A stretch of DNA of 41,611 bases from Planctomycetia bacterium (GTDB taxonomy: Bacteria > Planctomycetota > Planctomycetia > Pirellulales > Thermoguttaceae), in the NCBI GenBank assembly GCA_026401055.1, contig JAPLNP010000119.1:1-41611 (forward strand). The letters run 5' to 3'. Each line of letters begins with the position of its first letter. Position 1 is the first letter of the stretch. Shown here in pieces: positions 34,171-41,611 of the stretch. The translations under genes and the position numbers were made by a program. Under the pieces are notes generated by a model that worked only from the letters and a program-made list of their open reading frames with translations, ran no database searches and had not been told where the DNA came from.

Positions 34171-34995
34171 ATGGATACGTGGAAGTTCTACGACATCACT
34201 CATCGTAAGCACGTGGTATGCAATCCTACGAACGAGGAGAAGCTCGCACGCTTGGTGGACCTCGTGCAGCTTCCGACAGCCGCACGTGTGGTCGACATCG
34301 CCTGCGGGAAGGGCGAATTCCTGATGCGTCTGGCGGAGGCATACGGAGTGCGCGGCGTAGGCGTGGACCTCTCGCCCTTCTTCATCGCCGAGGCAGAACG
34401 AAGGCTCCAAGCGCGCGTGCCACAGGCAGCAGTCACCTTCACCCAAATGGATGGCGCTGATTTCAAACCTGACAAGCCACACAGCCTCACACTGGCTTCG
34501 TGCATTGGGGCGAGCTGGGTTTTCGGCGGGCACGCGCAGACGCTGGACGCGCTCGTCGGCATGGCCGAGCCCGATGGCTGGGTGATCGTGGGGGAGCCGT
34601 ACTGGTTGCAGGAGCCGCCGGACGAGTACTTGCAGGCGATTGGGCTACCAAGAGACGCCTTCGGAAGCCACGCGGAAAACGTTGAAGCAGGCCAGCGGCT
34701 AGGGCTCGACCTCGTGCATACTCTGGTGAGCAGCAAGGACGACCGGGACCGATATGAAGGTCTTCAGTGGCATGCGATGGCGGACTACGCGCGCACCGAC
34801 CGAGATGACGCTGATCTTCCAGAACTGCTTGAGCGCGTGGCGAAGGAGAAATCAGCCTACTTGAGGTGGGGTAGAGATGTCTTGGGCTGGGCGATCTACG
34901 TATTCAGATGTCCACCCGCTCGGGGTGCTGAGGCGGTGTCGGGTGCCTTAAATAGCGGTTGCAGCCGACGGATCGCCCCTGGCGCCCGCGGCTGA
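34171..34995 (+). CDS. Class I SAM-dependent methyltransferase, probable former cassette gene
   Basis: A 274-residue soluble methyltransferase. Motif I is VVDIACGKGEFLMRLAEAYG (residues about 40-59), followed by GVGVDLSPFFIAEAERR (motif II Asp), VTFTQMDGADF and LASCIGASWVFGG. The acceptor is unknown. Base composition is more balanced than in neighbours. The end is unusual: after RCPPARG the last about 20 residues are encoded by an attC-like hairpin (34945-35012), and the sequence GCC-TTA-AAT stands where a cassette would have GCC-TAA-CAA, so the original stop was probably lost. Start: ATG with GAGGGAT about 8 bases upstream. Confidence 0.85.
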   Translation: MDTWKFYDITHRKHVVCNPTNEEKLARLVDLVQLPTAARVVDIACGKGEFLMRLAEAYGVRGVGVDLSPFFIAEAERRLQARVPQAAVTFTQMDGADFKPDKPHSLTLASCIGASWVFGGHAQTLDALVGMAEPDGWVIVGEPYWLQEPPDEYLQAIGLPRDAFGSHAENVEAGQRLGLDLVHTLVSSKDDRDRYEGLQWHAMADYARTDRDDADLPELLERVAKEKSAYLRWGRDVLGWAIYVFRCPPARGAEAVSGALNSGCSRRIAPGARG

Positions 34996-35012
34996 ACCGC
35001 AACACGTTCCGG
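34945..35012 (+). repeat. attC-like site 5 (decayed), overlapping a gene's 3' end
   Basis: Left arm GCGGTTGCAGCCG (34955-34967) pairs with CGGCTGAACCGC (34989-35000) leaving exactly one G unpaired (34961), the same feature as in sites 1-4. The right core is GTTCCGG (35006-35012); the left core reads GCCTTAA instead of GCCTAAC. At 68 bp it is within the normal size range. The degenerate cores suggest that it is no longer active. Confidence 0.55.
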
Positions 35013-35381
35013 CCACTGTCCCATCAAACCACCGTTTTCCGGGACGCGAGTTGCCGCCGACCGCGGCTCATGGGCAGCGCGGCACCTGTGAAAAAGATGG
35101 ACACGCCGTACCGCAGGATCTGCCAGTGCCGTCGGCTTTGTTGACGGAGGATGGGTCCCCTTCGGATGCTGCCGCGACTTGCCTGCCCGACCGCAGCATC
35201 CTGACCTGGCGATGATCTACGGTGTGCCGGAGGGGTCTATCTGCCGAGGTACTCCGAGGTGGCACTGGCGGTGCCATACGGCGACAGTGCCCGGCCCGCC
35301 CCGCCGCTCTTTTCAAGCCTCCCCTGGGCGGGTATGATTGTGCCCGATGTATCATCGGATGTCCTTCCCGAAGGAGAAGCC
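35013..35381. other. Intergenic region upstream of the transporter
   Basis: No supported gene. It contains the inverted repeat GGATGCTGC/GCAGCATCC (about 35165-35205) and a GTGGCACTGGCGGTGCC word (about 35260), related to the repeats at 4737 and 37685. An AAGGAG ribosome-binding site lies just before 35382. Confidence 0.45.
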
Positions 35382-37670
35382 ATGGCCGAGCCGACCAGCA
35401 GCAATGCCGAATCCTCCCCGCCGCCCGCCGGGCACCAGCCTTACGTTCCCGACGGCGCCACAGTGCCCGAGTTCACTTGGCCGGCTGTCCTGGTGGGGGC
35501 ACTGTTGGGGATCATTTTCGGGGCCTCGTCGCTTTACCTGTTGCTCCGGGTCGGCATGACCGTCTCGGCGTCGGTGCCCATCGCGGTGTTGTCGATCACG
35601 CTGTTCCGGGTTTTCTCAAAATCGTTCGGCTTCCGCAACGCTTCGATCCTCGAAAACAACATCGTGCAGACGACCGGCTCGGCGGGCGAGTCGATCGCCT
35701 TCGGCGTGGGCGTGACCATGCCGGCACTGCTGCTGTTGGGCTTCGAGATGGACATCACCCGCGTGATGACGGTCTCGGTCCTGGGCGGCGTGCTGGGCAT
35801 CCTGATGATGATCCCGCTGCGAAGGGCGTTCATCGTCAAACAGCACGGCACGCTGACCTACCCGGAAGGCACCGCCTGCGCGGAGGTGCTCGTGGCCGGC
35901 GAAAAGGGCGGCTCGACCGCGCGGATGGTCTTCATCGGCTTCGGCATCGCCGCGGTCTACAAGTTCCTCGCCGGCGCGTGCAAGCTGTGGTCGGGCGAGC
36001 CGTCGCAACTTCTGTATCGCCAGGCGGCCGACGGGACGACGCACGGCCTCAAGGGGGCCGCCATCAGCGGCGATCTGGCCCCGGAACTGCTCGGCGTCGG
36101 CTACCTCATCGGTCCGCGGATCGGCTCGCTGGTGCTGTCCGGGGCGGTGATCTCGTATTTCGTCCTCGGCCCGCTCATTGCCACGTTCGGCGACAAGCTC
36201 TTGACGCCCGTGTCGCCCGCCGTGTCGAGCATTGACAAAGAGACGGGCGTCGACGCGGGCCTGATACGCAACATGGACCCCGACGCCATCAAGGCCAACT
36301 ATCTGCGCTACATCGGCGCCGGCGCGGTGGCCGCCGGCGGCATCATCAGCATGATGCGGACGCTGCCGTTGATCCTCGCCTCGGTCCTCGCGGGGCTGCG
36401 CGACCTGCGGGCCACCCGCGCCGGCGGCGTCGGAGCGACCGCCCGCACCGAGCGCGATCTGTCGATGCGCGTCGTTCTGTTCGGGAGCCTGGGCCTGGTG
36501 CTTACTCTGATGTTCGTGCCGTCGCTGGGGCTTGGGGTGGGGTTGTGGGGCCTGCTCGGCGCGATGATGATCCTGCTGTTCGGCTTCCTCTTCGTCACGG
36601 TTTCCTCGCGGTTGACCGGCGAGATCGGTTCGTCGTCGAATCCGATCTCGGGCATGACCATCGCCACGCTGCTGTTGACGTGCCTGATCTTCCTGCTGTT
36701 GGGCAGGACCGACCGTCTGGCGATGCTCACGGCCCTGACGGTTTCGGCGGTCGTGTGCATCGCCTCGTCCAACGGCGGCACGACGTCGCAGGACCTGAAG
36801 ACCGGCTACCTCGTCGGCGCGACGCCTCGCAAACAACAGTTGGCCATCGTCGTCGGAGCGGTCACGTCGGCTCTGGTGATCGGCGTGACCATGCTGCTGT
36901 TGAACGCGGCGGGCGTGCATTACACCACCAAAGGCATTGCCCGGCAGAAGCTCGAAGTTCCCGCCGATGCTCCGCTCCAAATGGTCGGCCGGCCGTACGA
37001 CGAGACCGATCCGAACGAATACCGAGTCGTTCACGTGTACCGCAACGAGTACAAGGGCGTCGAGCCCGGCCGCTATCTCGTCGACGATCAGGGTTGGCCC
37101 AAGTACAGGACCGACATACCGATCGCCCAGCAATCGAAGGTCATGGACAACGGCGAGCCGGCCCCGAAGGCGTTCGCCGCGCCGCAGCCGCAACTGTTTG
37201 CGTTGATCATCGAGGGCGTTTTGGGCGGCAACCTGGAATGGGGACTGGTCATCACGGGCGTGCTGATTGCCGTGGCGGTCGAATTGATGGGTGTGGCCGC
37301 GCTGCCGTTCGCCGTCGGGATGTACCTGCCCTTGAGTTCCTCGACCCCGATCTTCCTCGGCGGGGCGATCCGCTGGCTGGCGGACCGGTGGCGGGGCAAG
37401 CCGGCGTCGGAGGCGGAAGCGGAAACGAGCCCCGGCGTGCTGCTTTCGAGCGGTTACATTGCCGGCGGCACGCTGATCGGACTGGTCATTGCGTTCCTGG
37501 CGTTCGCGCCGCGAGTGCGCGACGCGCTCGATCTGAGCCCTTATCTCGGCGACGTGTACAACGCGCCGGGTTCCCCGTACCCGAAGATCGTTGCCGTGGC
37601 AACGTTTGCCGCGATTGCCGCCATACTGTTCTGGATCGCCTCGCGGAAGGATGCCGCGAAGAGCCGCTAA
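35382..37670 (+). CDS. OPT-family oligopeptide transporter
   Basis: A multi-pass inner-membrane protein, 762 aa, of the OPT superfamily (proton-coupled uptake of oligopeptides or metal chelates). About 15 hydrophobic segments are visible, beginning FTWPAVLVGALLGIIFGASSLYLLLRVG, which is the usual first helix. GTLTYPEGTACAEVL (positions about 155-169) and the SNGGTTSQDLKTGYLVGATPRKQQ segments are signatures of the family; ALPFAVGMYLPLSSSTPIFLGGAIRW is a third. A long soluble loop (residues about 510-600) is inserted between helices. Start at 35382 has strong AAGGAG 6 bases before the ATG; the longer upstream frame is unrelated. Substrate cannot be told. Downstream is a secreted dipeptidyl peptidase, a sensible partner. 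Confidence 0.93.
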   Translation: MAEPTSSNAESSPPPAGHQPYVPDGATVPEFTWPAVLVGALLGIIFGASSLYLLLRVGMTVSASVPIAVLSITLFRVFSKSFGFRNASILENNIVQTTGSAGESIAFGVGVTMPALLLLGFEMDITRVMTVSVLGGVLGILMMIPLRRAFIVKQHGTLTYPEGTACAEVLVAGEKGGSTARMVFIGFGIAAVYKFLAGACKLWSGEPSQLLYRQAADGTTHGLKGAAISGDLAPELLGVGYLIGPRIGSLVLSGAVISYFVLGPLIATFGDKLLTPVSPAVSSIDKETGVDAGLIRNMDPDAIKANYLRYIGAGAVAAGGIISMMRTLPLILASVLAGLRDLRATRAGGVGATARTERDLSMRVVLFGSLGLVLTLMFVPSLGLGVGLWGLLGAMMILLFGFLFVTVSSRLTGEIGSSSNPISGMTIATLLLTCLIFLLLGRTDRLAMLTALTVSAVVCIASSNGGTTSQDLKTGYLVGATPRKQQLAIVVGAVTSALVIGVTMLLLNAAGVHYTTKGIARQKLEVPADAPLQMVGRPYDETDPNEYRVVHVYRNEYKGVEPGRYLVDDQGWPKYRTDIPIAQQSKVMDNGEPAPKAFAAPQPQLFALIIEGVLGGNLEWGLVITGVLIAVAVELMGVAALPFAVGMYLPLSSSTPIFLGGAIRWLADRWRGKPASEAEAETSPGVLLSSGYIAGGTLIGLVIAFLAFAPRVRDALDLSPYLGDVYNAPGSPYPKIVAVATFAAIAAILFWIASRKDAAKSR

Positions 37671-37684
37671 AGCGGCGGGTGCCA

Positions 37685-37703
37685 GTGGCAGCTTGTCTGC
37701 CGC
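37685..37703. repeat. Hairpin GTGGCAG-CTTGT-CTGCCGC after the transporter
   Basis: A 7-bp stem (one G-T pair) with a 5-base loop, 14 bases after the stop codon, within the GGTGCCAGTGGCAGC repeat word. It may be a terminator or a dispersed repeat; there is no T-tract. Confidence 0.5.
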
Positions 37704-37812
37704 TGCAGAAGTTGACGTGTGGGAATTCCGAGCTTGCCCCATTTTTGTCCTTTTCGCTAGAGAAAAGGGTTGTGTGCCAACGTCCCGTATGTAACAACAA
37801 AGGAACCGTAAT

Positions 37813-39915
37813 ATGAAACGCATAGCGATCTCGTTCTCTCTGGCCGCCCTCGCCGCGGCGGTCTTCCTCGCGCCCGCGGCCCATGGAGATGAAGGCATGT
37901 GGCTCTTCAACAATCCGCCCAAGAAACTGCTCAAGGACAAGTACGGCTTCGATCCGGGCGATGAGTGGTACCAGCATTTGCAGCGGGCCTCCGTGCGGTT
38001 CAACAGCGGCGGCTCCGGCAGCTTTGTCTCGTCCGACGGCCTCGTCTTGACGAACCACCACGTCGGCGCCGACGCCCTCCAAAAGCTCAGCTCCAAGGAC
38101 AAGGATTACCTGGCCGCCGGCTTCCACGTGAAGACCCGGGCGGAGGAGATCAAGTGCCTGGACCTGGAACTCAACGTGCTCATGAACATCGAAGACGTGA
38201 CCGCCGAGGTCAATGCCGCGGTGAAGCCCGGCATGAGCATGGCCGATGCCGAAAAGGCCCGACGCGCCGCGATGAACACCATCGAGCAGCAATCGCTCGA
38301 GAAAACCGGCCTGCGAAGCGACGTGGTCACGCTCTACCACGGCGGGCTGTACCATCTCTACCGATTCAAGAAGTACACCGACGTGCGGCTGGTGTTCGCC
38401 CCGGAACACGCCATCGCCTTCTTCGGCGGCGACCCGGACAATTTCGAGTACCCGCGCTACGATCTCGACATCTGCTTCTTCCGCGTTTATGAGAACGACA
38501 AGCCGGCCAAGATCGAGCACTTCCTGAAATGGAGCCACACGGGGGCGGGCGACGGCGAGTTGGTGTTTGTGTCCGGCCATCCGGGCAGGACCGACCGGCT
38601 CGACACCGTCGCGCATCTGGAGTTCCTCCGCGACCGCGTGCTGCCGGCGACGCTCCAGCGGATCTTCCGCCGCGAGGTGCTGTTGCGGGCGTACAGCGAA
38701 CGGGGCGTCGAAAACGCCCGGCGCGCATTGGACGACCTGTTCGGCGTCGAGAACGGCCGCAAGGCGCAGCTCGGCCGGCTCGCGGGGCTCCAAGACCCGG
38801 CGGTGATGGACGCGAAGCGGGCCGACGAGAAGGCGTTTCGCGCCGCCGTCGATAAAGACCCCAAGCTCCGCGAAGTATCCGGCGCGGCTTGGGACGACGT
38901 GGCGAAGGCAATCCGTACTTGGGAAAAAGTCTACCGGCGATCGGTGCTCCTGGAACAGGGCGCGGGCTTCAACTGCGAGTTGTTCCACATCGCCCGCACG
39001 CTGACGCGCATGGCCGAGGAGGACAAGAAGCCCAATGCCGACCGGTTGCGCGAGTACCGCCAGTCGAACCGGGAATCGATCGAGCAGGCGGTCTTCTCCG
39101 AGGCCCCGATCTACAACGACCTGGAAATCGTCAAGCTGGCCGATTCACTCTCGTTCTTCATGGAGCAGGCCGGCGCCGACGACGAGTTGGTGCAAAAAGT
39201 GCTCGCCGGCAAGTCGCCCGGCCAGCGCGCCGCGCAATTGATCGAAGGCACGACGCTGGCGGACGTGGCGGCCCGCCGCAAGCTGGCCGAGGGCGGACTG
39301 GCCGCCGTCGAGTCCTCGAAGGATCCGATGATCGAACTGGCCCGGCTGGTGGACGCCCCGGCGCGGGCCGTGCGCAAGATCACCGAGCAGGAGGTCGATG
39401 AGCCGCTCCGCCAGGCCTACGCCAAGCTGGCCACGGCGCGGTTCGCCGTCTCCGGCACCGACGTCTATCCCGACGCCACCTTCACGTTGCGGCTGGCCTT
39501 CGGCACGGTGCGGGGCTACACGGAACTGGGCCACGAGCAACCGCCCTGGACCACGATGGGCGGCACCTTCGAGCACGCCGCCGCGCACGCCAACCGCGAC
39601 CCCTTCGCCCTGCCCCAAAGCTGGATCGACCGCAAGGATCGGCTGAACCCGGGCACGCCCTTCAACTTCGTCTCGACTGCCGACATCATCGGCGGCAACT
39701 CGGGAAGCCCGCTGGTCGACCGCCAAGGCCAGTTCGTCGGCATCATCTTCGACGGCAACCTGCAATCGCTCGTGTGGGACTTTGTCTTCACCGAGAAAGA
39801 AGGCCGCGCGATCTCCGTCCACTCGGCGGCAATCGAAGAGGCGTTGCGAAAGATCTACGACGCGGGGACGCTGGCGGATGAGCTAGGCCTTAACCAAGCG
39901 AACGGTTCACGTTGA
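37813..39915 (+). CDS. S46 family dipeptidyl-peptidase (DPP7-like)
   Basis: A secreted peptidase that removes dipeptides from peptide N-termini. Signal peptide MKRIAISFSLAALAAAVFLA, mature start near AHG-DEG. The motif EGMWLFNNPP (27-36) is the family opening. Catalytic His in LVLTNHHVGADALQ (His82/His83), acid region FGGDPDNFEYPRYDLDICFFRVY, and nucleophile Ser630 in GGNSGSP. Gly648, 18 residues after the nucleophile (VGIIFDGN), is the position that separates DPP7 (Gly; hydrophobic P1) from DPP11 (Arg; acidic P1), so DPP7-type specificity is likely. Length 700 is normal. Start fixed by AAAGGAAC before the ATG. Its neighbour is the OPT transporter, which could import the dipeptides. Confidence 0.95.
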   Translation: MKRIAISFSLAALAAAVFLAPAAHGDEGMWLFNNPPKKLLKDKYGFDPGDEWYQHLQRASVRFNSGGSGSFVSSDGLVLTNHHVGADALQKLSSKDKDYLAAGFHVKTRAEEIKCLDLELNVLMNIEDVTAEVNAAVKPGMSMADAEKARRAAMNTIEQQSLEKTGLRSDVVTLYHGGLYHLYRFKKYTDVRLVFAPEHAIAFFGGDPDNFEYPRYDLDICFFRVYENDKPAKIEHFLKWSHTGAGDGELVFVSGHPGRTDRLDTVAHLEFLRDRVLPATLQRIFRREVLLRAYSERGVENARRALDDLFGVENGRKAQLGRLAGLQDPAVMDAKRADEKAFRAAVDKDPKLREVSGAAWDDVAKAIRTWEKVYRRSVLLEQGAGFNCELFHIARTLTRMAEEDKKPNADRLREYRQSNRESIEQAVFSEAPIYNDLEIVKLADSLSFFMEQAGADDELVQKVLAGKSPGQRAAQLIEGTTLADVAARRKLAEGGLAAVESSKDPMIELARLVDAPARAVRKITEQEVDEPLRQAYAKLATARFAVSGTDVYPDATFTLRLAFGTVRGYTELGHEQPPWTTMGGTFEHAAAHANRDPFALPQSWIDRKDRLNPGTPFNFVSTADIIGGNSGSPLVDRQGQFVGIIFDGNLQSLVWDFVFTEKEGRAISVHSAAIEEALRKIYDAGTLADELGLNQANGSR

Positions 39916-39929
39916 TTGCATGAAAAAAC

Positions 39930-41611
39930 TCGAAACCTTCCGCGTTTTCCGGGGTATAAAGGGTATTCGTGGTAACCTTTGACCCGGGCACAAGGAGGAT
40001 TTCGAGTGAAGGCCACTATACAGAATCGTCTGCGTCGTGCCAAGAGGCGGATCGAGCGGCGGTTGGACGGCGCGAGGGAGGATCGGGGGAAGCCGATGTT
40101 CGGCGCGGCGAGCCTGCGGGTGGAACTGGCCGACAAGGTCCGGGCCATCGGCGCCGGCGGCATCGGGCTGGTCCATCGGCTGGCCCAGGAAACCGGGTTG
40201 GTCGAGGCCATCGACCGGCGGCTGCACCTGCTGAAGATCCATCGGCCCTATCACGAATCGGACCACGTGTTGAACCTGGCTTACAACGCGATGTGCGAGG
40301 GCGTCCGGCTCGAGGACATCGAGTTGCGGCGCAACGACGAGGTCTTCCTCGACGCCCTGGGCGTCGAGCGGATCCCCGACCCCACCACCGAAGGCGACTT
40401 CTGCCGACGCTTCGCCGAGGGCGACGTCCGCGCGTTGATGTACGCCATCGACGACGCGCGGCTCGCGGTCTGGGCGCGGCAGCCCAAAAAGTTCTTCGAC
40501 CGGGCCACGATCGACATGGACGGCACGCTGGTGATCACGACCGGCGAGTGCAAACAGGGGATGGACATCTCCTACAAGGGCACTTGGGGCTATCACCCGC
40601 TGTTGGTCTCGCTGGCCGAGACGGGCGAGGTGCTGCGGCTGGTCAACCGTAGCGGCAATCGTCCCAGCCACGAAGGAGCGGCCGACGAGGCCGACGAGGC
40701 GATTGCCCTGTGCCGCAAGGCGGGCTTCCGCCAGATCGTGCTCCGCGGCGACACGGCCTTCAGCCAGTCGGCCCGGCTCGACGCCTGGGACGCCGACGGC
40801 GCGACCTTCTATTTCGGCTACAAGGCCCTGGCGAACCTGGAAAACATCGCGGACGGCCTGCCGAAAACGGCCTGGCGCAAGATCCTTCGGCCGCCGCGAT
40901 ATGAAATCCAAACCGATCCTCGGCAGAAGCCGGAGAACGTCAAGCAGCGGATCGTCCGCCTTCGCGAGTTCGAGGTGCTGCGGTTGAAGGACGAGGACTA
41001 CGCCGAGTTCGAGTATCAGCCGGGCGAGTGCGAGCAGCCGTACCGCATGGTCGCGCTCCGCAAAAACATCGCGCATGAAAAGGGCCAGCAATGGCTGTTC
41101 GACGAGATCCGCTACTTCTTCTATATCACCAACGACTGGGCGATCGACGCCGAGAACGTGGTGTTCGAGGCCAACGCCCGCTGCGACCAAGAGAATCTGA
41201 TCGCCCAGTTGGCCGGCGGCGTGCGGGCGCTGTCCGCGCCGGTCGACAACCTCCTGAGCAATTGGGCGTACATGGTGATGACGGCCCTGGCGTGGAACCT
41301 CAAGGCGTGGTGGGCCCTGTGGCTGCCCGAGAACGGCCGCTGGCGTCAGAAGCACCAGGCCGAGAAACGCACCGTGCTGCGGATGGAGTTCCGCACGTTC
41401 CTCAACGCCTTCATCAAGATCCCTTGCCAGATCCTCCGCGCCGGCCGCACGCTGACCTACCGCGTGCTCAGCTACAACCCGCACTTGCCCGTGTTCTTCC
41501 GGCTTGCGACCGTGTTGCGATGTTGACGAAACCGGAAACGAAGCCGGAGTCCGGATGCTCCGGTCCGCCGCCACCCCGAACCGCACCGACGTGCAACCGA
41601 AGCCCGAGATG
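39930..41611 (+). mobile_element. IS1380-family insertion sequence, right end not resolved
   Basis: One intact transposase gene with short flanks. The left end is likely somewhere in the AT-richer stretch around 39930-39970, immediately after the peptidase gene; no matching inverted repeat could be recognised in the last 85 bases, so the right end may lie outside the window. Confidence 0.6.
40006..41526 (+). CDS. IS1380-family transposase
   Basis: A DDE transposase, 506 aa, apparently full length. First Asp in RATIDMDGTLVITTGE (the TIDMDGT strand), second in IVLRGDTAFSQSARL (LRGDTAF), and the Y-[2]-R-[3]-[DE]-like region FEANARCDQENLIAQL (C(R)xDQENL), where the Glu completes the triad; all three are visible, in the usual IS1380 order. 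GTG start at 40006 with AAGGAGG 7 bases upstream. The C-terminal about 60 residues are basic (RQKHQAEKRT...). No frameshift or stop, so the element may be functional. Other copies are not in the window. Confidence 0.93.
   Translation: MKATIQNRLRRAKRRIERRLDGAREDRGKPMFGAASLRVELADKVRAIGAGGIGLVHRLAQETGLVEAIDRRLHLLKIHRPYHESDHVLNLAYNAMCEGVRLEDIELRRNDEVFLDALGVERIPDPTTEGDFCRRFAEGDVRALMYAIDDARLAVWARQPKKFFDRATIDMDGTLVITTGECKQGMDISYKGTWGYHPLLVSLAETGEVLRLVNRSGNRPSHEGAADEADEAIALCRKAGFRQIVLRGDTAFSQSARLDAWDADGATFYFGYKALANLENIADGLPKTAWRKILRPPRYEIQTDPRQKPENVKQRIVRLREFEVLRLKDEDYAEFEYQPGECEQPYRMVALRKNIAHEKGQQWLFDEIRYFFYITNDWAIDAENVVFEANARCDQENLIAQLAGGVRALSAPVDNLLSNWAYMVMTALAWNLKAWWALWLPENGRWRQKHQAEKRTVLRMEFRTFLNAFIKIPCQILRAGRTLTYRVLSYNPHLPVFFRLATVLRC

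Noticed and set aside
35616-38102. Very long minus-strand open frame opposite the OPT transporter
   Set aside because: Composition (runs of Gln, Arg and His) is that of a shadow of a GC-rich gene; the plus-strand protein is a clear family member.
1-41611. CRISPR array, tRNA or rRNA genes
   Set aside because: No regularly spaced short direct repeats and no recognisable tRNA or rRNA sequence were seen.
41527-41611. Right inverted repeat of the IS1380 element
   Set aside because: A hairpin (CCGGAG/CTCCGG) is present, but it does not match the left flank, so it is not supported as the IS end.

Overview
The window is high-GC DNA (the main genes have strong G/C third-position bias) from what is most likely a planctomycete of the Pirellulales type. 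The indications are a subtilase with an LEPR-XLL-like N-terminal signature, a secreted protein with dockerin-like calcium loops and a PEP-CTERM tail, two Gfo/Idh/MocA oxidoreductases (one with a Tat signal), a PQQ-type beta-propeller, an S46 peptidase, a membrane-anchored Hanks kinase, and many short palindromic intergenic repeats. This assignment is inferred from gene content; no rRNA or tRNA marker is present.

Left end (1-3183): the most distinctive region. It is visibly lower in GC and is organised as gene/attC/gene/attC. Four imperfect inverted repeats (about 895-985, 1471-1560, 2020-2109, 3053-3183) each begin with an AAC core just after a plus-strand gene, end with a GTT core just before the next unit, and carry an unpaired G in the left arm. 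This is the architecture of integron attC sites, so the window starts inside a cassette array. Its four cargo genes are a HEPN-like protein, a coiled-coil zinc-ribbon protein, an 83-aa orphan and a 308-aa orphan. No integrase is in the window; by cassette polarity it would lie to the left. A gene-poor stretch with inverted repeats (3184-3715) follows.

Middle (3716-28957): chromosomal genes, many exported. They include an alpha/beta hydrolase, a condensation-type acyltransferase, an ankyrin protein, an overlapping LarA-like/YggS/YggU cluster, a lipoprotein fusing an outer-membrane-lipoprotein-like domain to a thioredoxin domain (frameshifted near its C-terminus), a large PEP-CTERM protein, a PQQ propeller protein, a macrodomain protein, a small beta-helix-like exported protein, a lone receiver protein, two Gfo/Idh/MocA oxidoreductases flanking an exported five-bladed-propeller-type sugar hydrolase, an isoprenylcysteine-methyltransferase-like membrane enzyme, LeuC directly downstream of a membrane Ser/Thr kinase, and a putative methyltransferase.

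Right part (28958-41611): a secreted subtilase with C-terminal repeats, an exported TIM-barrel glycosidase-like protein, and then a second foreign-looking patch (about 34000-35012). That patch has duplicated GTTAGGC cores and a SAM methyltransferase gene whose last codons run into a decayed attC-like hairpin, which I read as a fossil integron cassette. It is followed by an OPT-family transporter, an S46 dipeptidyl-peptidase (DPP7-like) and an IS1380-family transposase at the right edge. The exported peptidases, sugar-active proteins, oxidoreductases and the oligopeptide transporter together suggest a heterotroph degrading extracellular polymers, with two separate signs of integron activity.
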